Source: CBDUBS01 sp965365445 (lineage in GTDB: Bacteria > Bacteroidota > Rhodothermia > Rhodothermales > DASSAV01). From it: a stretch of 12,014 nucleotides of DNA. The number at the start of each line of letters is the position of its first letter. Within the stretch, counting starts at the first letter, position 1. The notes below the pieces were generated by a model. It ran no database searches and was not told where the DNA came from. It worked only from the letters and a program-made list of their open reading frames with translations. Below, piece after piece: positions 1-6,858 of the stretch. Location of the stretch: contig CBDUBS010000103.1 of NCBI GenBank assembly GCA_965365445.1, forward strand, positions 1-12,014, in the 5' to 3' direction. A program made the translations under genes and the position numbers.

Positions 1-1811
1 GCGAGCCGCAGCGAGAACGTGGGATCGGGAGGGACCGCCGTACCGTATACGGCAAACCGGGCGCGTCCGAGCTGGCTTCCCAGCCTGTCCTGCGCCGCGC
101 CAAGCCCTGCCATGCCGCTCTGGTATTCCTGGTAGCGCGGCATGATGGCGCGCGCCACCGCGACCGCCGGATCGTTTGGATCCACGGAGCCGCTCCTCAG
201 TGCAGCCACGGCGCGAGCCGAATCCGCCAGCACCGAAGTAGCGACGATCTGGGAAGCGGCTTCTTCCGGCGACCTGCCTTTCAAGATGGATTGCACGATA
301 TCACTATCCGGACCCAGATGCGCCTGGATGTCGCGAAGGCGGGCCGCCAGAAAAGACGCCTCGGCCGACGCAGGCTGCAAGGTTACGGCGTTCATCTGTT
401 GGATGAAGGGGTCTGCCGCCGCACCGGAAGGCTGCTGCGCCAGGTACATTGCCGCCACCATCGCTCGCCGCAAGGTAGCGGAATCGAAGTTGCCGGCAGG
501 CGACAGGGCCAGGAATGCACCATATTCCGAAGCCAGTTCACGTTTCGCCTGTTGCAGAGAATCCAACTGACTGATGAGCGTGCCGTACTCCCGGCGAAAG
601 TCGGGGTTATTATGAATGGACTGGATGAAACGCCGCTCCGCATCGCGGCGGCGCGCCAGCAATACCTCGTCATTGAGGCCTTTTACGCGTCCGCGGTATA
701 ACTTGAGCCCGTTTTGCAGGCTGAGAATTTGCGTACGAAGCCGGTCGGAGGGCTCCCGGCGGTATATGTCCTCCAGAACGGATACCCGGCTTTCGAGCAG
801 CGCCAGCAGGTTCTTTTCCTGAACGTCCCGCCGGAATTCGAGCTGCGATACCGTTTCGAGGCGGTTCGTCGATCCCGGATTGCCAATTACGAATACCAGC
901 TCGCCCGGGCTGGCTCCATTCGGGCTCCAGGGAAAGAAGTGCTCCGTCTGCAGGGGTTTGTCATTCTCGTATACTCGCAGGAACGACATGTCCAGAGAGT
1001 ACCGGGGATAGGTAAAATTATCCGACTCTCCGCCGAAGTGCGCCATATGGAACTCCGGCGCCATTACCAGACGAACATCATTGTACCGCCGGAAGATGTA
1101 CGCCGAATACTGCCCGCCGTTGTACAGCGAAATAACCTGTACATTGATGCCTTGCTCCACTCCGCCGGCCTCGCGCGAAAGCCGGTCGGTTACGCCCGCA
1201 ATGGCATCCTGCCTTGCCTGAACACGCTCGGCATCCGTCTGTCCGCTCTCCATCGATTGGTAGATTTCATCCGTCACGTCCTCTATCCGGATCAACTGAT
1301 CGGCATACATACCGGGGATAGGGCGCTCCTGATCGAGCGTTTCGGCGTAAAAGCCGTTATCGAGCAGTTGCTCGCCGGGACGGGTAACCTGGGCAATGCT
1401 GCCCCGGGCGCAGTGGTGGTTCGTCATGACAAGCCCATTGGGCGAAACGAACGACGCCGTGCAACCGGGAATGCGGAGCGCGTTCAGGTGGGCTCGCTCG
1501 AACCATCGGGCATCCGGCGTGAAATTGTACGTCCGCCGCAGATACTCCACAGGGGGGTTGTCGAACGTCCACATCCGGCCGTTATCAAATTCCCCTGCCA
1601 GCGCCGTGTCCGCAGAGGCAGCCTGCTTCGGCGCGCGCGTCACCAGCGGAACGGTAGTCGGTATGACTGCGGGCACACTGCGGACGGTCGATATCGTGTC
1701 GCCGGGTGCGGCAACCTTCGCCTGCTGCTTCGTGGATGAACAGGCGCCCGTCACGAGCACCAATACGAGGAACAGCGAGGTTTCAATGAGATGCAACGTT
1801 CTGCCTTTCAT
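1..1811 (-). CDS. S46 family dipeptidyl-peptidase (DPP7/DPP11-like) lipoprotein, 3' end outside window
   Basis: This is the first 603 codons of an S46 serine peptidase, a family that removes dipeptides from the N-terminus of oligopeptides in the periplasm or on the cell surface of asaccharolytic Bacteroidota and relatives. The start ATG (1811-1809) gives a basic N-terminus and a hydrophobic stretch ending in LVTGAC with Cys24 followed by Ser-Ser, so a lipoprotein is likely although the lipobox is imperfect. A linker rich in Ala, Thr, Val and Pro follows. The block GCTASFVSPNGLVMTNHHC carries the catalytic His (His132/133), and GGESDNFTYPR near residue 264 is the conserved Asp-containing block (the family usually has W where F stands). 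The catalytic Ser (GNSGSP-type motif) would lie in the missing C-terminal part; the family is usually about 700 residues. No clear Shine-Dalgarno precedes the start. Family assignment is firm; DPP7 versus DPP11 specificity cannot be told from this part. Confidence 0.93.
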   Translation of the reverse strand, partial: MKGRTLHLIETSLFLVLVLVTGACSSTKQQAKVAAPGDTISTVRSVPAVIPTTVPLVTRAPKQAASADTALAGEFDNGRMWTFDNPPVEYLRRTYNFTPDARWFERAHLNALRIPGCTASFVSPNGLVMTNHHCARGSIAQVTRPGEQLLDNGFYAETLDQERPIPGMYADQLIRIEDVTDEIYQSMESGQTDAERVQARQDAIAGVTDRLSREAGGVEQGINVQVISLYNGGQYSAYIFRRYNDVRLVMAPEFHMAHFGGESDNFTYPRYSLDMSFLRVYENDKPLQTEHFFPWSPNGASPGELVFVIGNPGSTNRLETVSQLEFRRDVQEKNLLALLESRVSVLEDIYRREPSDRLRTQILSLQNGLKLYRGRVKGLNDEVLLARRRDAERRFIQSIHNNPDFRREYGTLISQLDSLQQAKRELASEYGAFLALSPAGNFDSATLRRAMVAAMYLAQQPSGAAADPFIQQMNAVTLQPASAEASFLAARLRDIQAHLGPDSDIVQSILKGRSPEEAASQIVATSVLADSARAVAALRSGSVDPNDPAVAVARAIMPRYQEYQSGMAGLGAAQDRLGSQLGRARFAVYGTAVPPDPTFSLRL

Positions 1812-2000
1812 GCTAGCGTACAAACCGATCTGATCAGAGGAAAAAGACGGAAGACCCTGTCCCGCCCCGGCATACTTGCCGAGCCAAAGAATGCAGCGAC
1901 TAAATTAAGACATATTCAGCAGAGTAAAAATTGCCGATGGGGTCGCCTACCGACGGGTTAAGGCGTCATACCGGACGATGGTTCCCGGCACACGGCGGGA

Positions 2001-2031
2001 TTGTATCTAGGGTACCGGACGAAGTATATTG
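2001..2031 (+). promoter_or_regulatory. Probable promoter of tRNA-Leu
   Basis: TTG at 2001-2003 (TTGTAT) and TATATTG at 2025-2031 are separated by 21 nt, equivalent to TTGTAT-N18-TATATT. This fits the Bacteroidota primary sigma pattern (TTG near -33, TA-rich box ending TTG near -7). The box ends 31 nt before the mature tRNA, leaving a short 5' leader. The same layout is found upstream of tRNA-Ser, which strengthens the call. Confidence 0.6.
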
Positions 2032-2062
2032 TAATGGCCTCGAAGACGAGCGGTAAGCCCAT

Positions 2063-2145
2063 GCGAAAGTGGCGGAATGGTAGACGCGCCAGGCTTAGGA
2101 CCTGGTGGGGTTAAACCCGTGGGGGTTCGAGTCCCCCCTTTCGTA
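2063..2145 (+). tRNA. tRNA-Leu (anticodon UAG)
   Basis: A type II tRNA with a long variable arm. The acceptor stem pairs GCGAAAG (2063-2069) with CTTTCGT (2138-2144), so the first pair is G1-U72, a wobble. The anticodon stem CCAGG/CCTGG (2089-2093, 2101-2105) closes loop CTTAGGA with anticodon TAG at 2096-2098, reading CUA leucine codons. The T arm is GGGGG-TTCGAGT-CCCCC (2121-2137). The discriminator is A (2145) and CCA is not encoded, so it must be added by a nucleotidyltransferase. Confidence 0.95.
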
Positions 2146-2307
2146 CAACTTCCTATCAAGCGATCGGTCTCAGGCAAGCGCACCTCCGGCCGGAAGGCAT
2201 TAATGCCCCTAACAATACTTCCCCGAGGATCTCGACGGACCCCCGTACACAGTCGAAGCGACGTTTTATCAGGATTTCTCGATGTCCGGCCTCTCTCCCC
2301 TAGTTCA

Positions 2308-2355
2308 TACAGGAAAACATACGAGGTATCCTGTACAGGTCTGCATCTTTTTTTT
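2308..2355 (+). terminator. Possible terminator downstream of tRNA-Leu
   Basis: TACAGGA (2308-2314) pairs perfectly with TCCTGTA (2329-2335), and a run of eight T follows at 2348-2355. The T run begins 12 nt after the stem rather than directly at its foot, and the stem has only three or four G-C pairs, so this is a poor match to a classic intrinsic terminator. It also contains the 10-bp perfect palindrome CCTGTACAGG (2330-2339), which could instead be a protein-binding site. The 2146-2413 interval otherwise holds no gene I can support. Confidence 0.3.
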
Positions 2356-2406
2356 GTGCACAAGTAACGAACGGGTCGGGGCGCTTACGTGTAAAAAGTA
2401 AGATAC

Positions 2407-2430
2407 CGACGGATCATTCCGGTTCCGTCG
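2407..2430 (-). terminator. Hairpin overlapping the stop codon of the antitoxin gene
   Basis: CGACGGA (2407-2413) and TCCGTCG (2424-2430) form a perfect 7-bp inverted repeat with a 10-nt loop containing the stop codon of the antitoxin-like gene. On the minus strand, a run of five T comes 9 nt after the stem. It may end or stabilise the antitoxin transcript; the distance to the T run makes the call weak. Confidence 0.3.
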
Positions 2431-2680
2431 TTTCCTCATCTGGTGCGGCGCGCTTTCGCCCCCTTCGCTTGATGGGCCTATCCGGGGCCTTCTGGTGCTC
2501 GCCGGCCTCCTGCATGAGCGCCTTGTACGTCTCCCAATCGATGAGGACGGCATAGGCCTCGTTGTTTTTCTGGATGAGAACACTGGTTTTATGCTCACGA
2601 ACATGTTCCAACAATTCAGACGTGTTCGAGCGCAATTCGGTTATCGTGGCGATAGCATCTATACCTTCAGTCGAGTACAT
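2414..2680 (-). CDS. Phd/YefM-type antitoxin-like protein, no partner toxin seen
   Basis: An 88-residue protein. Residues 9-57 match the Phd/YefM antitoxin fold: ITELRSNTSELLEHVREHK, then the beta strands SVLIQKNNEAYAVLID and helix WETYKALMQ. Such antitoxins bind their own promoter through the N-terminal domain and neutralise a RelE/ParE- or Doc-type toxin through the C-terminal tail. Here the tail is unusual: a basic cluster (KRRGRKR, residues 71-77) followed by an acidic end (DEETTEPE). The start is fixed by AAGGAGGA about 5 nt upstream of ATG 2680-2678, the best ribosome-binding site in the window; a longer frame reaching 2842 lacks this support. Downstream lie only 268 bp before tRNA-Leu, and upstream is the divergent HEAT gene, so no toxin gene adjoins it. 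It could be an orphan antitoxin or a stand-alone regulator. Confidence 0.85.
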   Translation of the reverse strand: MYSTEGIDAIATITELRSNTSELLEHVREHKTSVLIQKNNEAYAVLIDWETYKALMQEAGEHQKAPDRPIKRRGRKRAAPDEETTEPE

Positions 2681-2702
2681 GGGGCTCCTCCTTAGGTGCT
2701 TT

Positions 2703-2730
2703 TTGATCGTACCAATTACTACGTTAATTT
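2703..2730 (+). promoter_or_regulatory. Weak promoter candidate for the HEAT-cyclophilin gene
   Basis: TTG at 2703-2705 and TAATTTCT from 2725 are spaced by 19 nt, in the 142-bp divergent gap between the antitoxin gene and the HEAT-repeat gene. The downstream box matches TAnnTTTG in only six of eight positions, so this is suggestive only. It would start transcription about 85 nt upstream of the coding region. Confidence 0.25.
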
Positions 2731-2822
2731 CTCCACATTGTGCCCGAGGTTTTTCAAGGGTTCGATGAGCCGATGTAGTCCGGAACGATGCAACTGGCCC
2801 GGAGGAGGGGATTGCATACCGA

Positions 2823-4946
2823 ATGACTCCAATATTTTCCATAATTTTTGCTACCCTTACGATGCGACGGGGCTCGTCTTTGCCTGTGATGGATCATTGG
2901 GTTGACATCACTATCCCGGCCTGGTTTCCGCGTCTCGCGGTTCTGCTGCTGATGGCGGGATCGGGTGCAAGCGCACCTGCGGCAGGCCAGCCGACTCGCT
3001 CCTCCGACGGGTTGTTGCACGACAAAGGGTTGCAGTTCATCGTGCATCTCGGCTTGCAGCGGGACGTTCCGGCTCTGATGGCCTATCTCGGGCACCCCGA
3101 TCCACGGTACAGGGCGCGTGCGGCATTCGCCCTGGCATCTGTGCAGGATCCGCGAGCCTTGCCGCTCCTGCTGGCCCGGCTCGACGACCCTTCCGCCGCT
3201 GCGCGCGCCGATGCGGCCTTTGCTCTCGGGCAAACCGCCGGGGCAATCCCGGAAGGCGCCTTATCGGCTCGCCTGCGGTCCGAAACCGATCGGGCGGCCG
3301 CTGAAGAACTCATCGACGCCATCGGAAAAACGGGTGCGAAGCCGGCTCTCCTTTCCCTGATACACACCGTACCGGATTCCCTGAACCCGGAAGCCGCCCT
3401 GGCCATTGCCCGATTCGGTTTGCGCGGCATTCATGCTCCGGAGGCTGTCGCCTTCCTTCTCGATCTCCTGAAGGGAGAGTCGGAGGAAGAACGCACCGCC
3501 GCAGCCTACTATTTTGGAAGGGCAAGGGACATAGATGCGTGGCGAATACACGCCGGGGAGCTTCGCTCCTTCATTCGCCGCTCCCCCGTAAACGAGCCGG
3601 CCCTGCTGTATTTACTTCCGGCTCTGGCGCGGTCGAACGAAGCGGAGGATACGGCGTGGATCGTTCGGATGCTTCTCGAACCGGACGACTGGCGGGTTCG
3701 GGTTGCCGCGGCCCGTGTCATGACCGAGCGAACCGGGCAAGACGCCGCAGGCCAGGCCCTTCTCCGGGCGCTGGGAGACCCCTCTATCCACGTAGCCGTA
3801 GCGGCGGCGGAAGCGCTGGGGAGCGGCTTCAGGTTCGATGCTGCCCGGCTCCGGGAGTTAACGGCCTGGATTGACGACCGGGCGACAACGTGGCAAATCG
3901 CCGCCCGGTTGCTTGTTGTACCGGCCAGGCAGGACGACGCCACTACCGTATTGCCTCGGCTCACCCGGTTTTCGGATAATCCGTATGCACTTGCACTGGC
4001 ATTACCCGCCTTGTCCCATCTTTCCGGCCAGGCGGCTGAAGATACACTGATGTATCATATCCGGAACGACATACCGATCAGCGCCTCGGCGGCCGTAGAA
4101 GCCCTGGCGAACCGATGGAAGCAGGTACGGAATACGACGGACCGCACCGATGTGTACTATGCCGCCTTCCTTTCAGCCCTGCAATCGCGGGACCTGGCCG
4201 TTACCACGGCTGCCGCTCCCATCCTCTCCGATTCCATCTTTGTCGCCATGGGTTCCGCAGAGGAGCTGGAATCCGTCTACCGCCAACTACAGCCTCCCGT
4301 TGATCTGGAATCCATGGTAGCCGTCCTCGAATCTCTTGGTCGCATTGGAGGTCCGGGCATAGACAGCCTGTTCGTATCGGTTTTATCCAGCGATCAGGAG
4401 GTGTTGCGCGCAACGGTCGCAAAGTACCTGGGAGAACCCGACGTACCGACGCACGCGCCGCCATCCACCCCGTTTGACCGCGCAGTGGACTGGGATTACC
4501 TGCGAAAATACGGGGAGCGACCGGCCCTCTCCTTCGAGACGGAAAAAGGCGACATCCTGTTGGAGTGCCTGGTGGAACAGGCGCCCCTTACCTGCGAAAC
4601 GTTGCTCCGGTTCATCGGAAGCGGGCGGTACGACGGGGTTCCATTCCATCGTGTTGTTCCAGGGTTCGTAATGCAGGGAGGAGATTTCGAGCGCGGCGAC
4701 GGATTCGGCGGCCCGGGCTATGCGATTCGCAGCGAGTTTACGCGACAGAAATTTGGGGCATACATTGCCGGAATGGCGAGCGCCGGCAAGGATACGGAAG
4801 GGTCGCAATGGTTCGTCACGCACAGTATGCAACCGCACCTCGACGGGCGGTATACCGCCTTCGGGAGGGTAACCGCAGGTCAACAAACGGTCGATTCCAT
4901 CCTGGAGGGAGATCGTATCCTCCGTGCAAGGGTCATCGCCAGATGA
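2823..4946 (+). CDS. Exported HEAT-repeat protein with C-terminal cyclophilin-type peptidyl-prolyl isomerase domain
   Basis: A 707-residue two-part protein. Residues about 65-560 are alpha-helical HEAT/PBS-lyase-like repeats (for example DPRYRARAAFALASVQDPRA and DPSAAARADAAFALGQ), a scaffold for protein binding. Residues about 568-707 are a cyclophilin domain that isomerises Xaa-Pro bonds: FHRVVPGFVMQGGD holds the catalytic Arg (Arg610) and Gln618, GSQWFVTH corresponds to the GSQFFI block, and HLDGRYTAFGRV (His672 onward) closes the site, so it should be active. A hydrophobic stretch (LAVLLLMAGSGASA) near residue 40 looks like a signal peptide, implying a periplasmic role. The start is uncertain: ATG 2823 has a GGAGGAGGGG sequence 12-14 nt upstream, while ATG 2862 or 2889 would give a more normal signal-peptide length. 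It converges on the DUF4835 gene 7 bp away. Specific clients are unknown. Confidence 0.93.
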   Translation: MTPIFSIIFATLTMRRGSSLPVMDHWVDITIPAWFPRLAVLLLMAGSGASAPAAGQPTRSSDGLLHDKGLQFIVHLGLQRDVPALMAYLGHPDPRYRARAAFALASVQDPRALPLLLARLDDPSAAARADAAFALGQTAGAIPEGALSARLRSETDRAAAEELIDAIGKTGAKPALLSLIHTVPDSLNPEAALAIARFGLRGIHAPEAVAFLLDLLKGESEEERTAAAYYFGRARDIDAWRIHAGELRSFIRRSPVNEPALLYLLPALARSNEAEDTAWIVRMLLEPDDWRVRVAAARVMTERTGQDAAGQALLRALGDPSIHVAVAAAEALGSGFRFDAARLRELTAWIDDRATTWQIAARLLVVPARQDDATTVLPRLTRFSDNPYALALALPALSHLSGQAAEDTLMYHIRNDIPISASAAVEALANRWKQVRNTTDRTDVYYAAFLSALQSRDLAVTTAAAPILSDSIFVAMGSAEELESVYRQLQPPVDLESMVAVLESLGRIGGPGIDSLFVSVLSSDQEVLRATVAKYLGEPDVPTHAPPSTPFDRAVDWDYLRKYGERPALSFETEKGDILLECLVEQAPLTCETLLRFIGSGRYDGVPFHRVVPGFVMQGGDFERGDGFGGPGYAIRSEFTRQKFGAYIAGMASAGKDTEGSQWFVTHSMQPHLDGRYTAFGRVTAGQQTVDSILEGDRILRARVIAR

Positions 4947-4953
4947 TGACAGG

Positions 4954-5859
4954 TTACTGCGTGAGCCGGTTGTATTCGGTCATGTGCGCGGGGTCGGCCT
5001 GGCTGAGAATCGAATACGCTATCGATTTATCGGGTGCGTCCATGAATATACCTGTGATCTCCTGGTATTTTGACGAAAAAAACACATCGCCTGCATAGGT
5101 TCGGGAAAGCTCTTCTCGCAGTGAGGCCAGATTGGTAAGTACCTGAAGCACGCTCTGCCGGGCCGATTCCGTTTCGCGGACGAATCGGTCGAGCCCGCTG
5201 AAATGATAGGTAAAGTAGGCTTCTCGCAGGGGCTTGAAGCGAGGGTCGAGCAATTGCGTAATCAGCTGGTAGCGTGTCTGTTCGTTTCCCAACTGCGTCC
5301 AACCGGCCGCATTCCGCTCGACGGCTCGCTGCGCTATACGCCTGGCCTGCTCGAAATAAGGTGTGCCGCCCAACTCACTGAACGTGTCGAAATCGTACCC
5401 GAGCATGACGAACGCATAAAAGTCGAGAACCGACGTGAGCGGATCATATCGCTCCAGGTCGAAGTTGAGCGGCATGCCCTGAGCATAGTTGAATTCCCAA
5501 TCGGCATCGTTGAACTGGACGACCGTACTGGATTGCATGGTACCGTAAATGGGCCTGCGGGTAGCCACTACCAGCCTCCCCTTGAAGCTCGTCAGCGTAG
5601 GTGCTTCCTCTATCGTCACCTGTATCGTGCAGTCGATCCGTTCCACATCCTCGAACCGATGCTGCGTCCAAACCCTGCGGTTGATGTACTCGTCGATCCG
5701 ATCCGTAAGGTCGTTCAGAAACGTATAGTCATTTCCGGTAAGCATGGCATAGTCTACCGAAACGCGACAGTCGAACTCCTGCGCCAGCACCGCTGACCGG
5801 ACGCCGGGGCCGACAAACCATGCGAGCATACACAGGGCAACGGCAAGGCCTTTATTCAT
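4954..5859 (-). CDS. DUF4835 family protein (PorD-like, type IX secretion-associated)
   Basis: A 301-residue protein with a signal peptide (residues 1-26, ending SAVLA before QEFDC). It matches DUF4835 along its length: EFDCRVSVDY at the mature N-terminus, EYINRRVWTQHRFEDVERIDC, FKGRLVVATRRPIYGT, LTSVLDFYAFVMLGYDFDTF and GGTPYFEQA are family-typical blocks, and the length is normal. The family is found mainly in Bacteroidota; some databases name it PorD and link it to type IX secretion, but no biochemical function is established as far as I know. Two cysteines (in EFDCRV and RIDCTI) could pair in the periplasm. Start ATG 5859 lacks an evident Shine-Dalgarno, which is common in this phylum. 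It is divergent from the barrel gene at 6042, with 182 bp between them. Confidence 0.9.
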   Translation of the reverse strand: MNKGLAVALCMLAWFVGPGVRSAVLAQEFDCRVSVDYAMLTGNDYTFLNDLTDRIDEYINRRVWTQHRFEDVERIDCTIQVTIEEAPTLTSFKGRLVVATRRPIYGTMQSSTVVQFNDADWEFNYAQGMPLNFDLERYDPLTSVLDFYAFVMLGYDFDTFSELGGTPYFEQARRIAQRAVERNAAGWTQLGNEQTRYQLITQLLDPRFKPLREAYFTYHFSGLDRFVRETESARQSVLQVLTNLASLREELSRTYAGDVFFSSKYQEITGIFMDAPDKSIAYSILSQADPAHMTEYNRLTQ

Positions 5860-5972
5860 TCTTCGGTCGGGGGCTACATGTTGGTATAGCGAACGGGGAG
5901 ATTGTTACTACGGCGTAACCTGCCGGGTTTCCGATCCCTTCCCTGCCGAAGCTTCTTCTTGATTTTTGCCCA

Positions 5973-5980
5973 TAAATTTG
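5973..5980 (+). promoter_or_regulatory. Bacteroidota-type -7 box upstream of the barrel gene
   Basis: TAAATTTG matches the Bacteroidota -7 consensus TAnnTTTG exactly and sits 61 nt before the chosen start codon at 6042, in a locally AT-rich patch. I see no TTG at the expected distance upstream, so only half of the promoter is supported. It would drive the co-directional genes 6042-8979 and perhaps the SCO gene. Confidence 0.4.
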
Positions 5981-6041
5981 GTAGATCAAGCCAGTGAGAG
6001 GATCGTCTCGTTTGGGCCGGCTGGAATCCGTCGAAACCACC

Positions 6042-6848
6042 ATGTCTTTTGTTCGCGGCCTTCTCCTATTGGTCATGTTCGGCATCCCGACTCTACCCGG
6101 CGGCGCTCAGTCGTTTACCGAGGGAGCAAGAGCGCTGTCCCTTGCAGGTGCGACCACCGCCCTACCTCGAAACCCCTGGACTTCAGGCAACGCGGCTTCT
6201 CCGGCTACGATCAACGCACCTCTCGTTTCGCTCCACTCGGAACATCCTTACGGACTATCCGAACTGTGGCGTGCGTCCTTCTCGGTCGTTTACCCCGGAA
6301 AGTTCGGCCACATGCACGCCGGCGCTTCTACCTTCGGATTCGAGAGCTACCGGGAAAACACGTTCAGCCTTTCTTTTGCAACCAACTTGTTCAGCAACGT
6401 TTTCCTCGGGGTTAAAACTGCGCTTTCTGCCGTTTCCATCCCGGACTACGGTTCGGCTTCAGCTTTCGGTATCTCGCTCGGCGGCCTGGCTCCTGTCTGG
6501 CCGGGCCTGTGGGCCGGTGTTAATTTCACAAACATAAACAACCCTGCCTACGTCAACGGGGGGCAACTTGAGCGGACTGCCTCGGTCGGCCTCTCCTACC
6601 ACGTCCAGGACCGGGCCGTATTGCTGGTGGATCTGCGTAAAGCGGCAAACTATCCCGTTGAGTTCAGAAGCGGTCTCGAAATCAGGCCCGCCTCCCTGCT
6701 TTCCTTGAGAGCGGGGATGGCTACGGCGCCCGTCCGTTTTACGGTTGGCGTCGGGCTGGAAACGGGCAACTTGCTGGTCGATGTGGGCTCCCAACGCCAT
6801 GAATGGCTGGGCTGGAGCCCCTCTGCCTCCCTGGGAATCACATGGTAG
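6042..6848 (+). CDS. Outer-membrane beta-barrel protein, PorV/PorQ-like
   Basis: A 268-residue predicted outer-membrane protein. The chosen ATG (6042) gives a clean signal peptide (MSFVRGLLLLVMFGIPTLPGGA, cleavage before QSF); an upstream in-frame ATG at 5994 would add 16 unlikely residues. The mature start, FTEGARALSLAGATTA followed by an Asn-Trp-containing segment and NAASPATI, resembles the ARxLxLGGA...NPA opening of PorV/PorQ proteins. The rest alternates polar and hydrophobic residues in short strands separated by Gly/Asn turns, and the chain ends in SASLGITW, with the terminal aromatic expected for BAM insertion. PorV/PorQ proteins act as shuttles or partners in type IX secretion; whether this one does is inference. 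It ends 10 nt before the next gene, so the two are probably co-transcribed. No clear Shine-Dalgarno. Confidence 0.8.
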   Translation: MSFVRGLLLLVMFGIPTLPGGAQSFTEGARALSLAGATTALPRNPWTSGNAASPATINAPLVSLHSEHPYGLSELWRASFSVVYPGKFGHMHAGASTFGFESYRENTFSLSFATNLFSNVFLGVKTALSAVSIPDYGSASAFGISLGGLAPVWPGLWAGVNFTNINNPAYVNGGQLERTASVGLSYHVQDRAVLLVDLRKAANYPVEFRSGLEIRPASLLSLRAGMATAPVRFTVGVGLETGNLLVDVGSQRHEWLGWSPSASLGITW

Positions 6849-6858
6849 CGTAGCTCCG

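Noticed and set aside
714..1739. A 341-residue open frame on the plus strand
   Set aside because: It lies antisense to the S46 peptidase, whose frame carries recognisable catalytic motifs. The plus-strand product is Arg-rich with no domain and is a shadow of high-GC coding sequence.
2007..2363. A 118-residue minus-strand frame containing GGTRTPTGLTPPGPKPGAST
   Set aside because: This is the familiar spurious peptide produced by translating the antisense of a tRNA-Leu gene; it is not a toxin partner for the antitoxin.
2305..2604. A 99-residue minus-strand frame as a possible toxin overlapping the antitoxin
   Set aside because: It is a shifted frame inside the antitoxin gene, rich in Arg/Ser/Pro, with no toxin motif and no ribosome-binding site.
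5203..5796. A 197-residue plus-strand frame
   Set aside because: Antisense shadow of the DUF4835 gene, whose family blocks are all in the minus-strand frame.
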